NCBI RefSeq assembly: GCF_041080625.1
Contig: NZ_CP163518.1
Coordinates: forward strand, 2,790,001-2,854,000
Direction of reading: 5' to 3'
Length of the DNA: 64,000 bases
Source of the DNA: Streptomyces sp. CG1
GTDB taxonomy: Bacteria; Actinomycetota; Actinomycetes; Streptomycetales; Streptomycetaceae
Under the pieces are notes generated by a model that saw nothing but the letters and a program-made list of their open reading frames with translations, was not told where the DNA came from and searched no databases. Position 1 is the stretch's first letter, and every line of letters starts with the position of its first letter. Positions 6,820 through 15,533 of the stretch are shown here, in pieces. A program made the translations under genes and the position numbers.

Positions 6820-9429
6820 CTACTTGCGCATGACCTCCGGCTCGTGGCGGCGCAGGAAGCGGGCCACGAAGAAGCCGCAGATCACACCGAGCAGGATCAG
6901 GATGATCATGTCCATGGTCCAGGCGCCAGCCGTGTGGTTCCACAGCGGGTCGGTGCTGCCCGGGGCGTCCGTGTTCGGGGCGATGTTGTTGAAGTCCAGT
7001 GTGGTGCCCGCGGCGGCCACGCCCCAGCGCGACGGCATCAGGTACGAGACCTGGTCCACACCGAGCGTGCCGTGCAGAGTGAAGAGGCAGCCGGTGAAGA
7101 CGACCTGGATGATCGCGAACATCACCAGCAACGGCATGGTCTTCTCGGCGGTCTTCACCAGCGAGGAGATCACCAGGCCCACCATCATCGAGGTGAAGCC
7201 GAGAGCCATGATCGGCAGGCACAGCTCCAGGAGGGTGGAGGCGCCGAGGACGACTCCCTGGTCGGGGATGTCACGGCTGGAGAAACCGATGATTCCGACC
7301 AGCAGCCCCTGCAGCACGGTGACGGCACCGAGCACGACCACCTTGGACATCAGGTACGCCGACCGGGACAGGCCGGTCGCCCGCTCCCGCTCGTAGATCA
7401 CCCGTTCCTTGATCAGCTCACGCACGGAGTTCGCGGCGCCCGCGAAGCATGCGCCGACCGCGAGGATCAGCAGCACCGTGGTGGCCGTGCCGTTCGGGAT
7501 GTGCAGGCCGGTCTGCGGGTTGATCGCCGCGTTGACCTTCAGGCCGCGGCTGTGCTGGATCGGCAGGCTGACCGCGCCGAGCACCGCCGGCAGGACCACC
7601 GACAACAGCAGGAAGCCCCGGTCGGAGGCGATGACCGACACATAGCGCCGGATCAGGGTCAGCAGCTGCGAGCCCCAGGCCTGCGGCTTGGGCGGCCTGA
7701 TGGCCTGCGGCGGAGGCATGTGGTGGACCGACTGCGGAGCGACCGAGTCAATGTCCGCGGCGTACATCTGGTAGTGCTGCGAGCCCTTCCAGCGGCCCGC
7801 CCAGTCGTAGTCGCGGTAGTTCTCGAAGGCCGAGAAGACGTCGGCCCAGGTGTCGTAGCCGAAGAAGTTCAGCGCCTCCTCCGGCGGGCCGAAGTAGGCC
7901 ACCGAGCCGCCCGGCGCCATCACCAGCAGCTTGTCGCACAGGGCCAGCTCGGCCACCGAGTGGGTGACCACGAGGACCGTACGGCCGTCGTCGGCGAGGC
8001 CGCGCAGCAGCTGCATGACATCGCGGTCCATGCCCGGGTCGAGGCCGGACGTCGGCTCGTCCAGGAAGATCAGCGACGGCTTGGTGAGCAGCTCCAGGGC
8101 GACCGAGACACGCTTGCGCTGGCCACCGGAGAGGGAGGTGACCTTCTTCTCCTTGTGGATGTCCAGCTTGAGCTCGCGCAGCACCTCGTCGATACGGGCC
8201 TCGCGCTCCTGCGCCGTGGTGTCGGCGGGGAAGCGCAGCTTGGCCGCGTACTTGAGGGCCTTCTTGACGGTCAGCTCCTTGTGCAGGATGTCGTCCTGCG
8301 GGACCAGACCGATGCGCTGACGCAGCTCGGCGAACTGCTTGTACAGGTTGCGGTTGTCGTACAGCACCTCACCCTGGTTGGCGGGCCGATAGCCGGTGAG
8401 CGCCTTGAGCAGTGTCGACTTGCCGGAGCCCGACGGGCCGATGACCGCGACCAGGGACTTCTCCGGGACGCCGAAGGAGACGTCCTTCAGGATCTGCTTG
8501 CCGCCGTCGACCGTGACGGTCAGATGGCGCGCGGAGAAGGAGACCTCACCGGTGTCGACGAACTCCTCGAGCCGGTCACCGACGATACGGAAGGTGGAGT
8601 GGCCGACGCCGACGATGTCGGCCGGGCCCAGCTGCACCGAGCCGCCCTTGGGGATCGGCTGGCCGTTGACATAGGTGCCGTTGTGCGAGCCGAGGTCGCG
8701 GATCTCCAGGCGGCCGTCGGGCGTGGCGTGGAACTCGGCGTGGTTCCGGGAGACCTGCAGGTCGGAGACGACCAGCTCGTTCTCCAGGGCACGGCCGATG
8801 CGCATCACGCGGCCGACGGCGAACTGGTGGAACGTGGTCGGGCTGCGGTCGCCGTGGACCGGCGGCGCCCCCGCGCCACCACCGGGTGCCTTCTGTGCGT
8901 ACTGATCTGCGGGAGCCGACTGCTGCTGCGGAAAGGCGGGCGCCTGCTGCTGCCAGTCCGGCTGCGCGGCCTGCGGCTGCGCGGGCGCCTGGTGCGGTAC
9001 AGCTTGCTGCGGTACGGCCTGCTGGGGGGCCGGTGCCTGCGGCTGGGCCGCGGCGGCCTGCTGGGCCCAGCCCGGCGCACCGGCGCCCTGCGCGGCGTAC
9101 GGCGCCGGCTCCTGCCGGCTCACCGCGGCTGCGGACAGGTTCAGCCGCGGTCCGTCGGTCGCGTTGCCGAGGTGCAGCGACGCGCCCGGCCCGATCTCCA
9201 CCTGCTGGATCCGCCGCCCCTGCACGAACGTGCCGTTGGTGCTGCCGTGGTCCTCGATGACCCAACTGCGGCCGTTGAAGCTGACCGTGGCGTGCCGCCA
9301 GGACACCCTGGCGTCGTCGAAGACGATGTCACCCTGCGGATCGCGGCCGAGGGTGTAGGGCCTGGACGGGTCTAGCGTCCAGGTCTGTCCGTTTGATTCC
9401 AGTACGAGTTCCGGCACTCCACGCCCCAC
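6820..9429 (-). CDS. FHA-domain ABC transporter, fused ATPase and permease
   Basis: An 869-aa protein with two FHA phosphothreonine-binding domains (about 25-90 with GSTNGTFV; about 205-275 with GSHNGTYVNG) joined by a Gln/Ala/Pro linker (about 101-195), an ABC domain (Walker A GPSGSGKS at 331-338, signature LSGGQRKRVS, Walker B LIFLDEPTSG), then an ABC2-type membrane domain of six helices (about 620-860). The layout matches mycobacterial Rv1747-type exporters, which are controlled by Ser/Thr kinases through their FHA domains. An export role, perhaps for envelope lipids, is inferred. The GTG at 9429 has GGGGGA 7 nt upstream. Low-complexity linker bases are GC-biased but in frame. Confidence 0.93.
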   Translation of the reverse strand: MGRGVPELVLESNGQTWTLDPSRPYTLGRDPQGDIVFDDARVSWRHATVSFNGRSWVIEDHGSTNGTFVQGRRIQQVEIGPGASLHLGNATDGPRLNLSAAAVSRQEPAPYAAQGAGAPGWAQQAAAAQPQAPAPQQAVPQQAVPHQAPAQPQAAQPDWQQQAPAFPQQQSAPADQYAQKAPGGGAGAPPVHGDRSPTTFHQFAVGRVMRIGRALENELVVSDLQVSRNHAEFHATPDGRLEIRDLGSHNGTYVNGQPIPKGGSVQLGPADIVGVGHSTFRIVGDRLEEFVDTGEVSFSARHLTVTVDGGKQILKDVSFGVPEKSLVAVIGPSGSGKSTLLKALTGYRPANQGEVLYDNRNLYKQFAELRQRIGLVPQDDILHKELTVKKALKYAAKLRFPADTTAQEREARIDEVLRELKLDIHKEKKVTSLSGGQRKRVSVALELLTKPSLIFLDEPTSGLDPGMDRDVMQLLRGLADDGRTVLVVTHSVAELALCDKLLVMAPGGSVAYFGPPEEALNFFGYDTWADVFSAFENYRDYDWAGRWKGSQHYQMYAADIDSVAPQSVHHMPPPQAIRPPKPQAWGSQLLTLIRRYVSVIASDRGFLLLSVVLPAVLGAVSLPIQHSRGLKVNAAINPQTGLHIPNGTATTVLLILAVGACFAGAANSVRELIKERVIYERERATGLSRSAYLMSKVVVLGAVTVLQGLLVGIIGFSSRDIPDQGVVLGASTLLELCLPIMALGFTSMMVGLVISSLVKTAEKTMPLLVMFAIIQVVFTGCLFTLHGTLGVDQVSYLMPSRWGVAAAGTTLDFNNIAPNTDAPGSTDPLWNHTAGAWTMDMIILILLGVICGFFVARFLRRHEPEVMRK

Positions 9430-9713
9430 TGAGTTGTCCCCCGAGTTACCCCCATCACAGGGAGTCTAGGGATGTCGAACATCGTGGGGAACTATTTCAG
9501 GCTCCGCCCTCTGACCGAAAGTCGGGCCTTGTCACCAGCGCCCTCACGCGCTCCAACTCGCCCCGTGAACGGGGGTCGAAACCGGGCCGGAGAGTGGTAA
9601 TCCCGGCGAGGCGGACAGCCGCGGCCGCGATGTCGCGCCGCGGATCGGGGGTCTGCATCGGGGGTCTGCGGTGAAGGCGGACACGGCGGGCTCACGGGGG
9701 CTCACCGGGCCCC

Positions 9714-10690
9714 ATGTCGGCGGCCGTTGTGGCACTCGGGGCGGGTGGTCCGGTCACACCGTCGGGCAGTGTGTCCGTCTTCGGCCGGAAAGGCTCCGGC
9801 CTTCACACGACCATCGAAATCACGCCACTCGTGGTGAGCCTGGTCGGTGCCCTGTCGTTGCCGTGGTTCTTCGTAGTTCTTCCTACGGTCCCTGCGCACG
9901 GCCGGAGTTGTTGTCTCCCCCACCGAACTCCTCACCCGCGCGGGCACGGTGGTCGTGTCCTTCGTGGCACTGCTGGGTGCGCTCGCCCTGGCCGGTCACG
10001 ACGTCGTCACCGTCGACGGCGGCACGCTCGGGCTGGACCGGCCGCCGGGCACGAGCGGCAAGGGAGGCGGTGGAGTGAGCATCCGCGGCATGGGCGGACC
10101 CCTGCCGGACCGGATCGGAAGTCTCGTCCGTGCCAAGGCCGCGGCCGGCATCACCGTGGACACGGCGGCCACGCTCCTCGGCGGCGCGGGCTGGTATGCC
10201 GCCGTCCCGCTGATCGCCCTGCTCGCCTCCCGCCGCGCACCCCTTCCGCCCGGCCGGTCCACCGTGCACCGGGGGGTACGTGCGGCGGTCTCGGCGTTCG
10301 TCATCGTGCTGCTGGTGGCCGTGGCGGCGGGGGCGCGGGGGTGGGGCCCGTGGGGGTGGGGCGCGGTGCGCCGGGGGTGATGGCGGCCGGGCGGGGCGGG
10401 AGCGCCGGGCGCCCTGGCCACGGCGGCGCTCGGGCCGTACGTCCCGAGTACGCCGTATCGGCCGCCGAACCCGGGGCACGAATCCCTGTCTCCGGTTCCC
10501 GGGGGACCTCCAGGTGCCGGAGGACCTGCGGGAGGAACCGCCGAACGCCGGGCCGACGACTGCCGGGGACGAGACGATAGGCGTGGGGCCCCGACATTCA
10601 CCCAGCCGCTCGACACCGCTCCCCCAACGCCCTCCCCTCCGCCGCCGCCCCCTGGGCCACCGGGGAAGCCGAAGCGCCCCGGGTGCCGCG
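9714..10690 (+). pseudogene. decayed streptophobe-family integral membrane protein gene
   Basis: Fragments of a streptophobe-family protein are spread over three frames. Frame A from 9714 gives MSAAVVALGAGG through VVSLVGALSLPWFF. A direct repeat gttcttc-gta-gttcttc near 9866-9885 then shifts the frame by +1; removing 10 bp would restore W-F-F-L-R-S-L-R-T. Frame B continues (VVVSFVALLGALALAGHDVV, GITVDTAATLLGGAGWYA, LLASRRAPLPPG) to a stop at 10380. The typical proline-rich tail follows in broken pieces: GPYVPSTPYRPPNPG, then LQVPEDLREEPPN in another frame. The N-terminus and most of the middle membrane helices are missing. The family identity is from memory of the conserved tail and VDTA.TLLGG motif. 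Confidence 0.75.
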
Positions 10691-10691
10691 C

Positions 10692-10735
10692 GCCCGCCCC
10701 CGCCCCTGCCCCTGCCCCTGCCCGTCAGGGCATCT
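10692..10735. repeat. short (ccctgc)n tandem repeat
   Basis: Hexanucleotide copies of the type ccctgc/cccctg are repeated four to five times at the end of the streptophobe relic, where intact relatives carry a proline-rich tail. It looks like slippage in a non-selected remnant. Confidence 0.6.
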
Positions 10736-10895
10736 CGTGGCACAGTCGAGGTGGAGCCGGGGGCCGCTGTGTGCCGGACGCGGGGTGTCTCCCGGTGGCA
10801 AGATCCCTGACACCGGCGCGACATCCATTGTTCCGTGTCCGTCAGGCGGACCTCGGCGGCGGACGGCACTGGGTGCCGGATACGGTGGTGACACC

Positions 10896-12119
10896 ATGAG
10901 CGCTTCGCAGACCTCTGCTTCGCAGACCCCCGAGGTCCCCACTCTCCTCGTCAAGATCTTCGGCAAGGACCGGCCGGGCATCACGGCGGGCCTCTTCGAC
11001 ACCCTCGCCGCGTACCTCGTCGACGTGGTCGACATCGAGCAGGTCGTCACCCGGGGCCGTCTGGTGCTGTGCGCGCTGGTGACCCAGCCGCCGGCCGGCC
11101 TGGAGGGCGATCTGCGGGCCACCGTGCACAGCTGGGCCGAGTCGATGAAGATGCAGGCGGAGATCATCTCGGGGCACGGCGACAACCAGCCGCGCGGCCT
11201 CGGGCGTTCCCTGGTGACCGTCCTCGGCCATCCGCTGACCGCCGAGTCGACGGCCGCCATCGCCTCCCGGATCGCGAAGACCGGCGGCAATATCGACCGT
11301 ATCTTCCGGCTCGCCAAGTACCCGGTGACGGCGGTGGAGTTCGCGGTCTCCGGTGTGGAGACCGAGCCGCTGCGCACCGCGCTCGCCTCCGACGCGGCGG
11401 CACTGGGTGTCGACGTGGCCGTGGTGGCGGCGGGGCTGCACCGGCGCGCTCAGCGGCTCGTGGTGATGGACGTGGACTCGACCCTGATCCAGGACGAGGT
11501 CATCGAGCTCTTCGCGGCGCACGCCGGCTGCGAGGACCAGGTGGCCGAGGTGACGGCGGCGGCGATGCGCGGGGAGCTGGATTTCGAGCAGTCGCTGCAC
11601 GCGCGCGTGGCGCTGCTGAAGGGGCTGGACGCCTCGGTGGTGGAGAAGGTCCGCAACGAGGTCCGGCTGACGCCGGGTGCCCGCACCCTGATCCGTACGC
11701 TGAAGCGGCTCGGTTACCAGGTCGGGGTCGTCTCGGGTGGCTTCACCCAGGTCACGGACGATCTGAAGGAACGGTTGGGCTTGGACTTCGCGCAGGCCAA
11801 CACGCTGGAGATCGTCGACGGCAAGCTCACGGGCCGGGTCACCGGCGAGATCGTGGACCGCGCGGGCAAGGCGCGGTTGCTGCGCCGTTTCGCCGCGGAG
11901 GCGGGAGTGCCGCTGTCGCAGACGGTGGCGATCGGCGACGGCGCCAACGACCTGGACATGCTGAACGCGGCCGGTCTGGGCGTCGCCTTCAATGCCAAGC
12001 CGGTGGTCCGCGAGGCGGCACACACGGCGGTGAACTTCCCCTTCCTCGACACGGTGCTGTATCTGCTGGGCATCACCCGCGAAGAGGTCGAGGCGGCCGA
12101 CATGCACGACGAGGACTGA
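10896..12119 (+). CDS. serB: phosphoserine phosphatase SerB with tandem ACT domains
   Basis: A 407-aa enzyme that dephosphorylates O-phospho-L-serine in the last step of serine synthesis. Two ACT-like regulatory domains occupy about 15-175 (first with FGKDRPGITAGLF). The HAD catalytic domain begins with the DxDxT motif MDVDSTLIQDEVIELFA, D192 as nucleophile and D194 as acid/base. Further motifs are GVVSGGFTQV (motif II Ser), a Lys near KARLLRRF, and GDGANDLDM (motif III Asp pair). ATG 10896 is chosen as the start of the conserved domain; the in-frame upstream ORF is proline/arginine nonsense arising from the preceding GC-rich repeats. It lies downstream of the streptophobe relic. Confidence 0.95.
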   Translation: MSASQTSASQTPEVPTLLVKIFGKDRPGITAGLFDTLAAYLVDVVDIEQVVTRGRLVLCALVTQPPAGLEGDLRATVHSWAESMKMQAEIISGHGDNQPRGLGRSLVTVLGHPLTAESTAAIASRIAKTGGNIDRIFRLAKYPVTAVEFAVSGVETEPLRTALASDAAALGVDVAVVAAGLHRRAQRLVVMDVDSTLIQDEVIELFAAHAGCEDQVAEVTAAAMRGELDFEQSLHARVALLKGLDASVVEKVRNEVRLTPGARTLIRTLKRLGYQVGVVSGGFTQVTDDLKERLGLDFAQANTLEIVDGKLTGRVTGEIVDRAGKARLLRRFAAEAGVPLSQTVAIGDGANDLDMLNAAGLGVAFNAKPVVREAAHTAVNFPFLDTVLYLLGITREEVEAADMHDED

Positions 12120-12125
12120 GCGGGT

Positions 12126-12232
12126 CCGGTCACCCGGATACAGCAGGCCGATCCGGTCGCCTGGGTACGGGAGACCGGTCCGGTCGCCCCGATACGGCAG
12201 ACCCTCCGATCGCCCGGATCCGGCAGGGCCCG
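12126..12232. repeat. four degenerate copies of a 27-bp tandem repeat
   Basis: Units start ccggtc-a/g-cc..g.tac at 12126, 12153, 12180 and 12206 (27, 27, 26 and about 27 bp), with the shared core ccggtcgcccggatacggca. They fill nearly all the space between the convergent serB and sixA-like stops. No ORF or hairpin terminator is obvious in them. The copies differ at several bases, so the expansion is not recent. Confidence 0.7.
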
Positions 12233-12276
12233 GTACCGCCCGCGTGGCGCCGGGCCCCCTGCCCGTCAGCCATCCG

Positions 12277-12795
12277 TCAGCTGTGCGGAGCCCAGAAGTC
12301 GACCAGCTTGCCCACGCCGTGCTCCACGGACTTCCAGGAGCCCTCGAAGGTGAGCATCGCGTAGGCGGAGGTCGGGAAGCCGCTGCGGTTCATCCACGCA
12401 AGGACATCGCCGTCGGCCTCGCCCGCGAGGGCGTCGGCAAGAGCGTGGACACCCGGGTTGTGGCCGATCAGGACGAGATTGCGCACGTCGTCCGGTGTCT
12501 CGTTGAGCAGGGCGATCAGCTCGCCGAGGGACGCCTCGTAGACCCGCTCCTCGTAGACGGTCTTCGGCCGCTGCGGAAGCTCCTGGACGGCGAGCTTCCA
12601 GGTCTCCCGGGTCCGGACCGCGGTGGAGCACAGGGCCAGGTCGAAGGCGATCCCGGTGTCCGCCAGCTTGCGGCCCGCGACGGGAGCGTCCTGACGGCCG
12701 CGCTCGGCGAGGGGCCGTTCGTGGTCGGCTTCCTGGCCCCAGTCGGCCTTCGCGTGTCGGAGGAGGACGATCTTGCGGGGTTCTTCAACGCTCAT
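12277..12795 (-). CDS. SixA-type histidine phosphatase (phosphoglycerate mutase superfamily)
   Basis: A 172-aa member of the histidine phosphatase superfamily. The N-terminal catalytic motif is LLRHAKADW, with His14 as the predicted phosphohistidine (RHA in place of RHG, as in SixA). ERPLAERGR follows, then the second-His motif VLIGHNPG. SixA relatives act on phosphohistidine in signalling proteins, or on small phosphoesters; the substrate here is unknown. ATG 12795 starts the first beta strand; the longer in-frame ORF adds 22 implausible residues. The gene is convergent with serB across the tandem repeats. Confidence 0.88.
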   Translation of the reverse strand: MSVEEPRKIVLLRHAKADWGQEADHERPLAERGRQDAPVAGRKLADTGIAFDLALCSTAVRTRETWKLAVQELPQRPKTVYEERVYEASLGELIALLNETPDDVRNLVLIGHNPGVHALADALAGEADGDVLAWMNRSGFPTSAYAMLTFEGSWKSVEHGVGKLVDFWAPHS

Positions 12796-12873
12796 GGCGC
12801 CCAGCTTCGCATGAAACGGTCCGTGCGGTGCAGGGAGTTGACATGCGGCTTCACCGCGCACGGGGGCTCCGGG

Positions 12874-13080
12874 TCAGCGCGCGAGGAGCTGCTGGGCGCG
12901 CTCGACAAGGTGCGTGATCGCCGGGTCGCCGCTCGCCGCGTGTGCGTCCGACGGGTTCAGTATCAGCACGAGCAGCGCGACGAAGGCGAGCGCGGGCAGG
13001 GCGAGAGCCCACCAGGGCAGCCGGATGTCGACGCCGCCCGTGGTCGCCGGGTGGGGCCGGGAGTGGGTGCGGGCCGACAT
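12874..13080 (-). CDS. small single-pass membrane protein, 68 aa
   Basis: A 68-residue protein with a basic/polar N-terminus, one transmembrane helix at about 20-41 (LPWWALALPALAFVALLVLI) and a short alanine-rich helical tail (ITHLVERAQQLLAR). GGAGG lies 5 nt before the ATG at 13080, a very good initiation site, which supports translation despite the small size. It follows the MFS-SGM_5486 unit on the same strand after a palindromic terminator and precedes the SixA-type gene. No function is known to me. Confidence 0.75.
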   Translation of the reverse strand: MSARTHSRPHPATTGGVDIRLPWWALALPALAFVALLVLILNPSDAHAASGDPAITHLVERAQQLLAR

Positions 13081-13208
13081 GATCGCCTCCGTGGGTCTTC
13101 GAGCTGGTTTGTGACCGTGTCCTGCGGTCACATCTCGAAGCTACGGAATCCGGGGCCGCCAACCCATCCGGACTTCCACCCAGTTGACCCTGACCCTCAC
13201 CCCCTAGG

Positions 13209-13234
13209 GGTTGGTGGGGCTAGCCCCACCAACC
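13209..13234. terminator. perfect 26-bp palindrome, probable terminator of the MFS unit
   Basis: ggttggtggggct (13209-13221) is followed immediately by its exact complement agccccaccaacc (13222-13234). As RNA it folds into an 11-bp stem with a CUAG loop, 30 bp after the stop of the 39-aa gene. It could also bind a dimeric regulator, but the position favours termination. Confidence 0.65.
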
Positions 13235-13263
13235 GCCCTGAGACGCGGTCCGGGACACCGCCG

Positions 13264-13383
13264 TCACGGGGAGGCGAGGGTCGCGATGACGGCGATGATC
13301 ACGAAGATGGCGAAGAACGAGCCGAAGACGAGCAGCATCTTCTTCTGGCCGTTCTGCGGGTTCGGGTCGAGCACAGGCTGCAT
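13264..13383 (-). CDS. SGM_5486-family transporter-associated micropeptide, 39 aa
   Basis: A 39-residue peptide, MQPVLDPNPQNGQKKMLL at the start, then one transmembrane helix (about 16-37, rich in Val/Phe/Ile) and a Ser-Pro end. It is too short for standard ORF cutoffs. It lies 43 bp downstream of the CynX/NimT-type MFS gene on the same strand, the context in which this family is named in Streptomyces annotations, as I recall. It probably sits in the membrane with the transporter; a direct interaction has not been shown to my knowledge. Confidence 0.8.
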   Translation of the reverse strand: MQPVLDPNPQNGQKKMLLVFGSFFAIFVIIAVIATLASP

Positions 13384-13426
13384 GCGCCCAGTCTCGCACC
13401 CTCCCCCCGGGCCCCGCCCGGAGGGG

Positions 13427-14758
13427 TCAGCGCGTGGCTGCCTCGTCCTCCACCGTGCGGTCGCGTCCCGCCAGGAAGCCGACCACGATCTGCGGCACCA
13501 TCAGGGCCGCCATCAGGGCGATCGGCACTCCCCAGCCGCCGCTCCGCTGGTAGAGCACGCCGACCAGCAGCGGGCCGGGGATGGAGATCAGATAGCCGGT
13601 GCTCTGCGCGAACGCGGACAGCTGGGCCACGCCCGGTCCGCTGCGGGCGCGCATCCCGACCATCGTCAGGGCCAGCGGGAAGGCGCAGTTGGAGACGCCG
13701 AGCAGCAGGGCCCAGGCCCAGGCACCGGCGGCGGGCGCGAAGTACAGACCGGCGTATCCGGCGAGCCCGCACATGCCCAGGACCAGGACGATGGGCCCCT
13801 GCTGGGGCAGCCGGGTGGCGACCCGCGGGATGACGAAGGCCAGCGGCACGCCCATCACCATCGTGACCGCGAGCAGCACGCCCGCGGTGCCGGCCGGGAC
13901 GCCGGCGTCCCGGAAGATCTGCGGCATCCAGCCCATCGTGATGTAGGCGGCGGTGGCCTGGAGGCCGAAGAAGACGGCGAGCGCCCAGGCGGTGCGGCTG
14001 CGCGTGATACGCACCGGCGCATGCTGCGCCACGGACAGGCGCTGTGCCTTCGCCGAGCCGTCCTGCGACAGTTCGGGCGCGCTGCCGCGGTCCCGTACGA
14101 GCGGCAGCCAGGGCAGGACGGCGGCGCCCGCGATGACGGCCCACACGGCGAGGCCGGACTGCCAGCTGCCACCCATGGCGTCGGTCAGGGGCACGGTCAC
14201 CGCGGCGGCGAGGGACGTGCCGAGGGCGAGCGCCATCGAGTACAGGCCGGTCATGGAGCCGACCCGCTCGGGGAACCAGCGCTTGACGATGACCGGCATG
14301 AGCACATTGCTGACGGCGATGCCCATCAGGGCGAGCGCGCTGGCGGCCAGGAACCCGGCCGTGCCGCCGACGAAGGGACGTATGAGCAGGCCCGCGGTGA
14401 TGGCGGCCATGCCCGCGCACACCACGGCGGCCGACCCGAAGCGGCGGGCGAGCCGGGGGGCGGTGACACCGAAGACCGCGAAGCAGAGCGGGGGCACGGA
14501 GGTGAGCAGGCCCGCCACGCTGCCGCTCATGCCGAGCCCGTCGCGGACCTCCTCCAGGAGCGCGCCGAGGCTCGTGATGGCCGGACGGAGGTTCAGGGCG
14601 GACAGCACGATGCCCAGGACGACCAGGCGGGTCGCCCACGCGCGCGTGCGGCCCGCGCCGGGTTGTGTCTCGGGGGTGTGCGTCGCCGGGGCCGTACCGC
14701 GTTCGGCCGGTGTCGTCGCCGTAGGGGTCTCCGCTGTCCTGGTTTCCTCACGCGCCAT
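13427..14758 (-). CDS. MFS transporter, CynX/NimT (cyanate/nitroimidazole) family
   Basis: A 443-aa major facilitator with about 12 hydrophobic helices. The first helix begins RLVVLGIVLSALNLRPAIT, and the NLRPAITSLG segment is characteristic of the CynX/NimT/YeaN branch. The loop 2-3 region has RLARRFG (MFS motif A-like). Bracketing MFS-type features include repeated glycine-rich helices and a polar N-terminal tail of about 40 residues. It exports or imports small anions or drugs; the substrate is undetermined. ATG 14758 (MAREETRT) is taken as start, though ATGs at 14767 and 14770 are close. A FadR-type regulator is divergent 82 bp away with a palindrome between. Confidence 0.9.
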   Translation of the reverse strand: MAREETRTAETPTATTPAERGTAPATHTPETQPGAGRTRAWATRLVVLGIVLSALNLRPAITSLGALLEEVRDGLGMSGSVAGLLTSVPPLCFAVFGVTAPRLARRFGSAAVVCAGMAAITAGLLIRPFVGGTAGFLAASALALMGIAVSNVLMPVIVKRWFPERVGSMTGLYSMALALGTSLAAAVTVPLTDAMGGSWQSGLAVWAVIAGAAVLPWLPLVRDRGSAPELSQDGSAKAQRLSVAQHAPVRITRSRTAWALAVFFGLQATAAYITMGWMPQIFRDAGVPAGTAGVLLAVTMVMGVPLAFVIPRVATRLPQQGPIVLVLGMCGLAGYAGLYFAPAAGAWAWALLLGVSNCAFPLALTMVGMRARSGPGVAQLSAFAQSTGYLISIPGPLLVGVLYQRSGGWGVPIALMAALMVPQIVVGFLAGRDRTVEDEAATR

Positions 14759-14772
14759 GAGACCCATCATAG

Positions 14773-14787
14773 AATCATGGGATGATT
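14773..14787. promoter_or_regulatory. candidate operator palindrome for the divergent GntR regulator
   Basis: aatcat-ggg-atgatt is a perfect 6-bp dyad with 3-bp spacer in the 82-bp gap between the MFS and GntR genes. It lies 15 bp upstream of the MFS start, and is AT-rich against its surroundings. Position and symmetry suggest autoregulation and transporter repression by the GntR protein. Confidence 0.55.
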
Positions 14788-14840
14788 GGTTGTCCATCCC
14801 CGGAGCGCCCAGGCCCGGGACTGTCGTGCGAAGGTGTGCC

Positions 14841-15533
14841 ATGCCCCTGAGCCACCCGCGCCGTTCGGCGCTGTCCGAGCAGGTCATCGCTGCGCTACGA
14901 GGCCAGATCACCTCCGGCGAGTGGCCGGTCGGCTCACGCATTCCGACGGAGCCGGAGCTGGTCGAGCAGCTGGGTGTCGCCCGTAACACCGTCCGCGAGG
15001 CCGTCCGCGCGCTCGCGCACAACGGCCTGCTGGACATCCGGCAGGGCTCCGGCACCTATGTGGTGGCGACGAGCGAGCTGGCCGGTGTGATGCACCGCCG
15101 GTTCGCCGGCGCCGACCCCCGGCACATCGCGGAGCTGCGCGCGGCTCTGGAGTCGGCCGCCGCGAAGCTGGCCGCCGAGCGGCGCACCGAGAAGGACCTC
15201 AAGCAGCTGGACGCGCTCATGGGACGGCGCGAGGAGGCCTGGGAGACGGGCGACGCGGAGGCCTTCGTGACGGCCGACGCCACCTTCCACATGGCCGTCG
15301 TGGCCGCCTCCCACAACGACGTGATGACGGCGATGTACGCCGATCTGGGCGAGGTGCTGCGGGACTGGCTGCGCGCGGACGTGGGCGCGGAACTGACCCC
15401 GGAGACCCACATGGATCACGCCCGCCTGGTGGACGCGATCCGCGCCGGGGACGCGGAGGCGGCGGCGGCCGAGGCCGCCAGCTATCCGTTCCTCTGCCGG
15501 CCGGGCCGGTTCAGTGCTCGTTCTGGTGACTGA
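14841..15533 (+). CDS. GntR-family transcriptional regulator, FadR/FCD subfamily
   Basis: A 230-aa regulator. The winged helix-turn-helix covers about 8-75 (QVIAALRGQITSGEWPVGSR, IPTEPELVEQLGVARNTVRE, then LDIRQGSGTYV wing), a canonical GntR signature. The C-terminal FCD ligand domain (about 90-225) has the metal-site pattern D...H (ATFHMAVV) and H..H-type residues further on (MDHARLVDAI). FCD regulators bind carboxylic acids. Being divergent from the CynX/NimT transporter, it probably controls that transporter in response to its substrate. ATG 14841 has AAGG upstream. Its 3' end overlaps the convergent gene by 23 bp. Confidence 0.9.
   Translation: MPLSHPRRSALSEQVIAALRGQITSGEWPVGSRIPTEPELVEQLGVARNTVREAVRALAHNGLLDIRQGSGTYVVATSELAGVMHRRFAGADPRHIAELRAALESAAAKLAAERRTEKDLKQLDALMGRREEAWETGDAEAFVTADATFHMAVVAASHNDVMTAMYADLGEVLRDWLRADVGAELTPETHMDHARLVDAIRAGDAEAAAAEAASYPFLCRPGRFSARSGD

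Noticed and set aside
9883..10869. Minus-strand 328-codon frame over the streptophobe relic
   Set aside because: Arginine/glycine/proline-rich without motifs; the plus-strand fragments match a known family.
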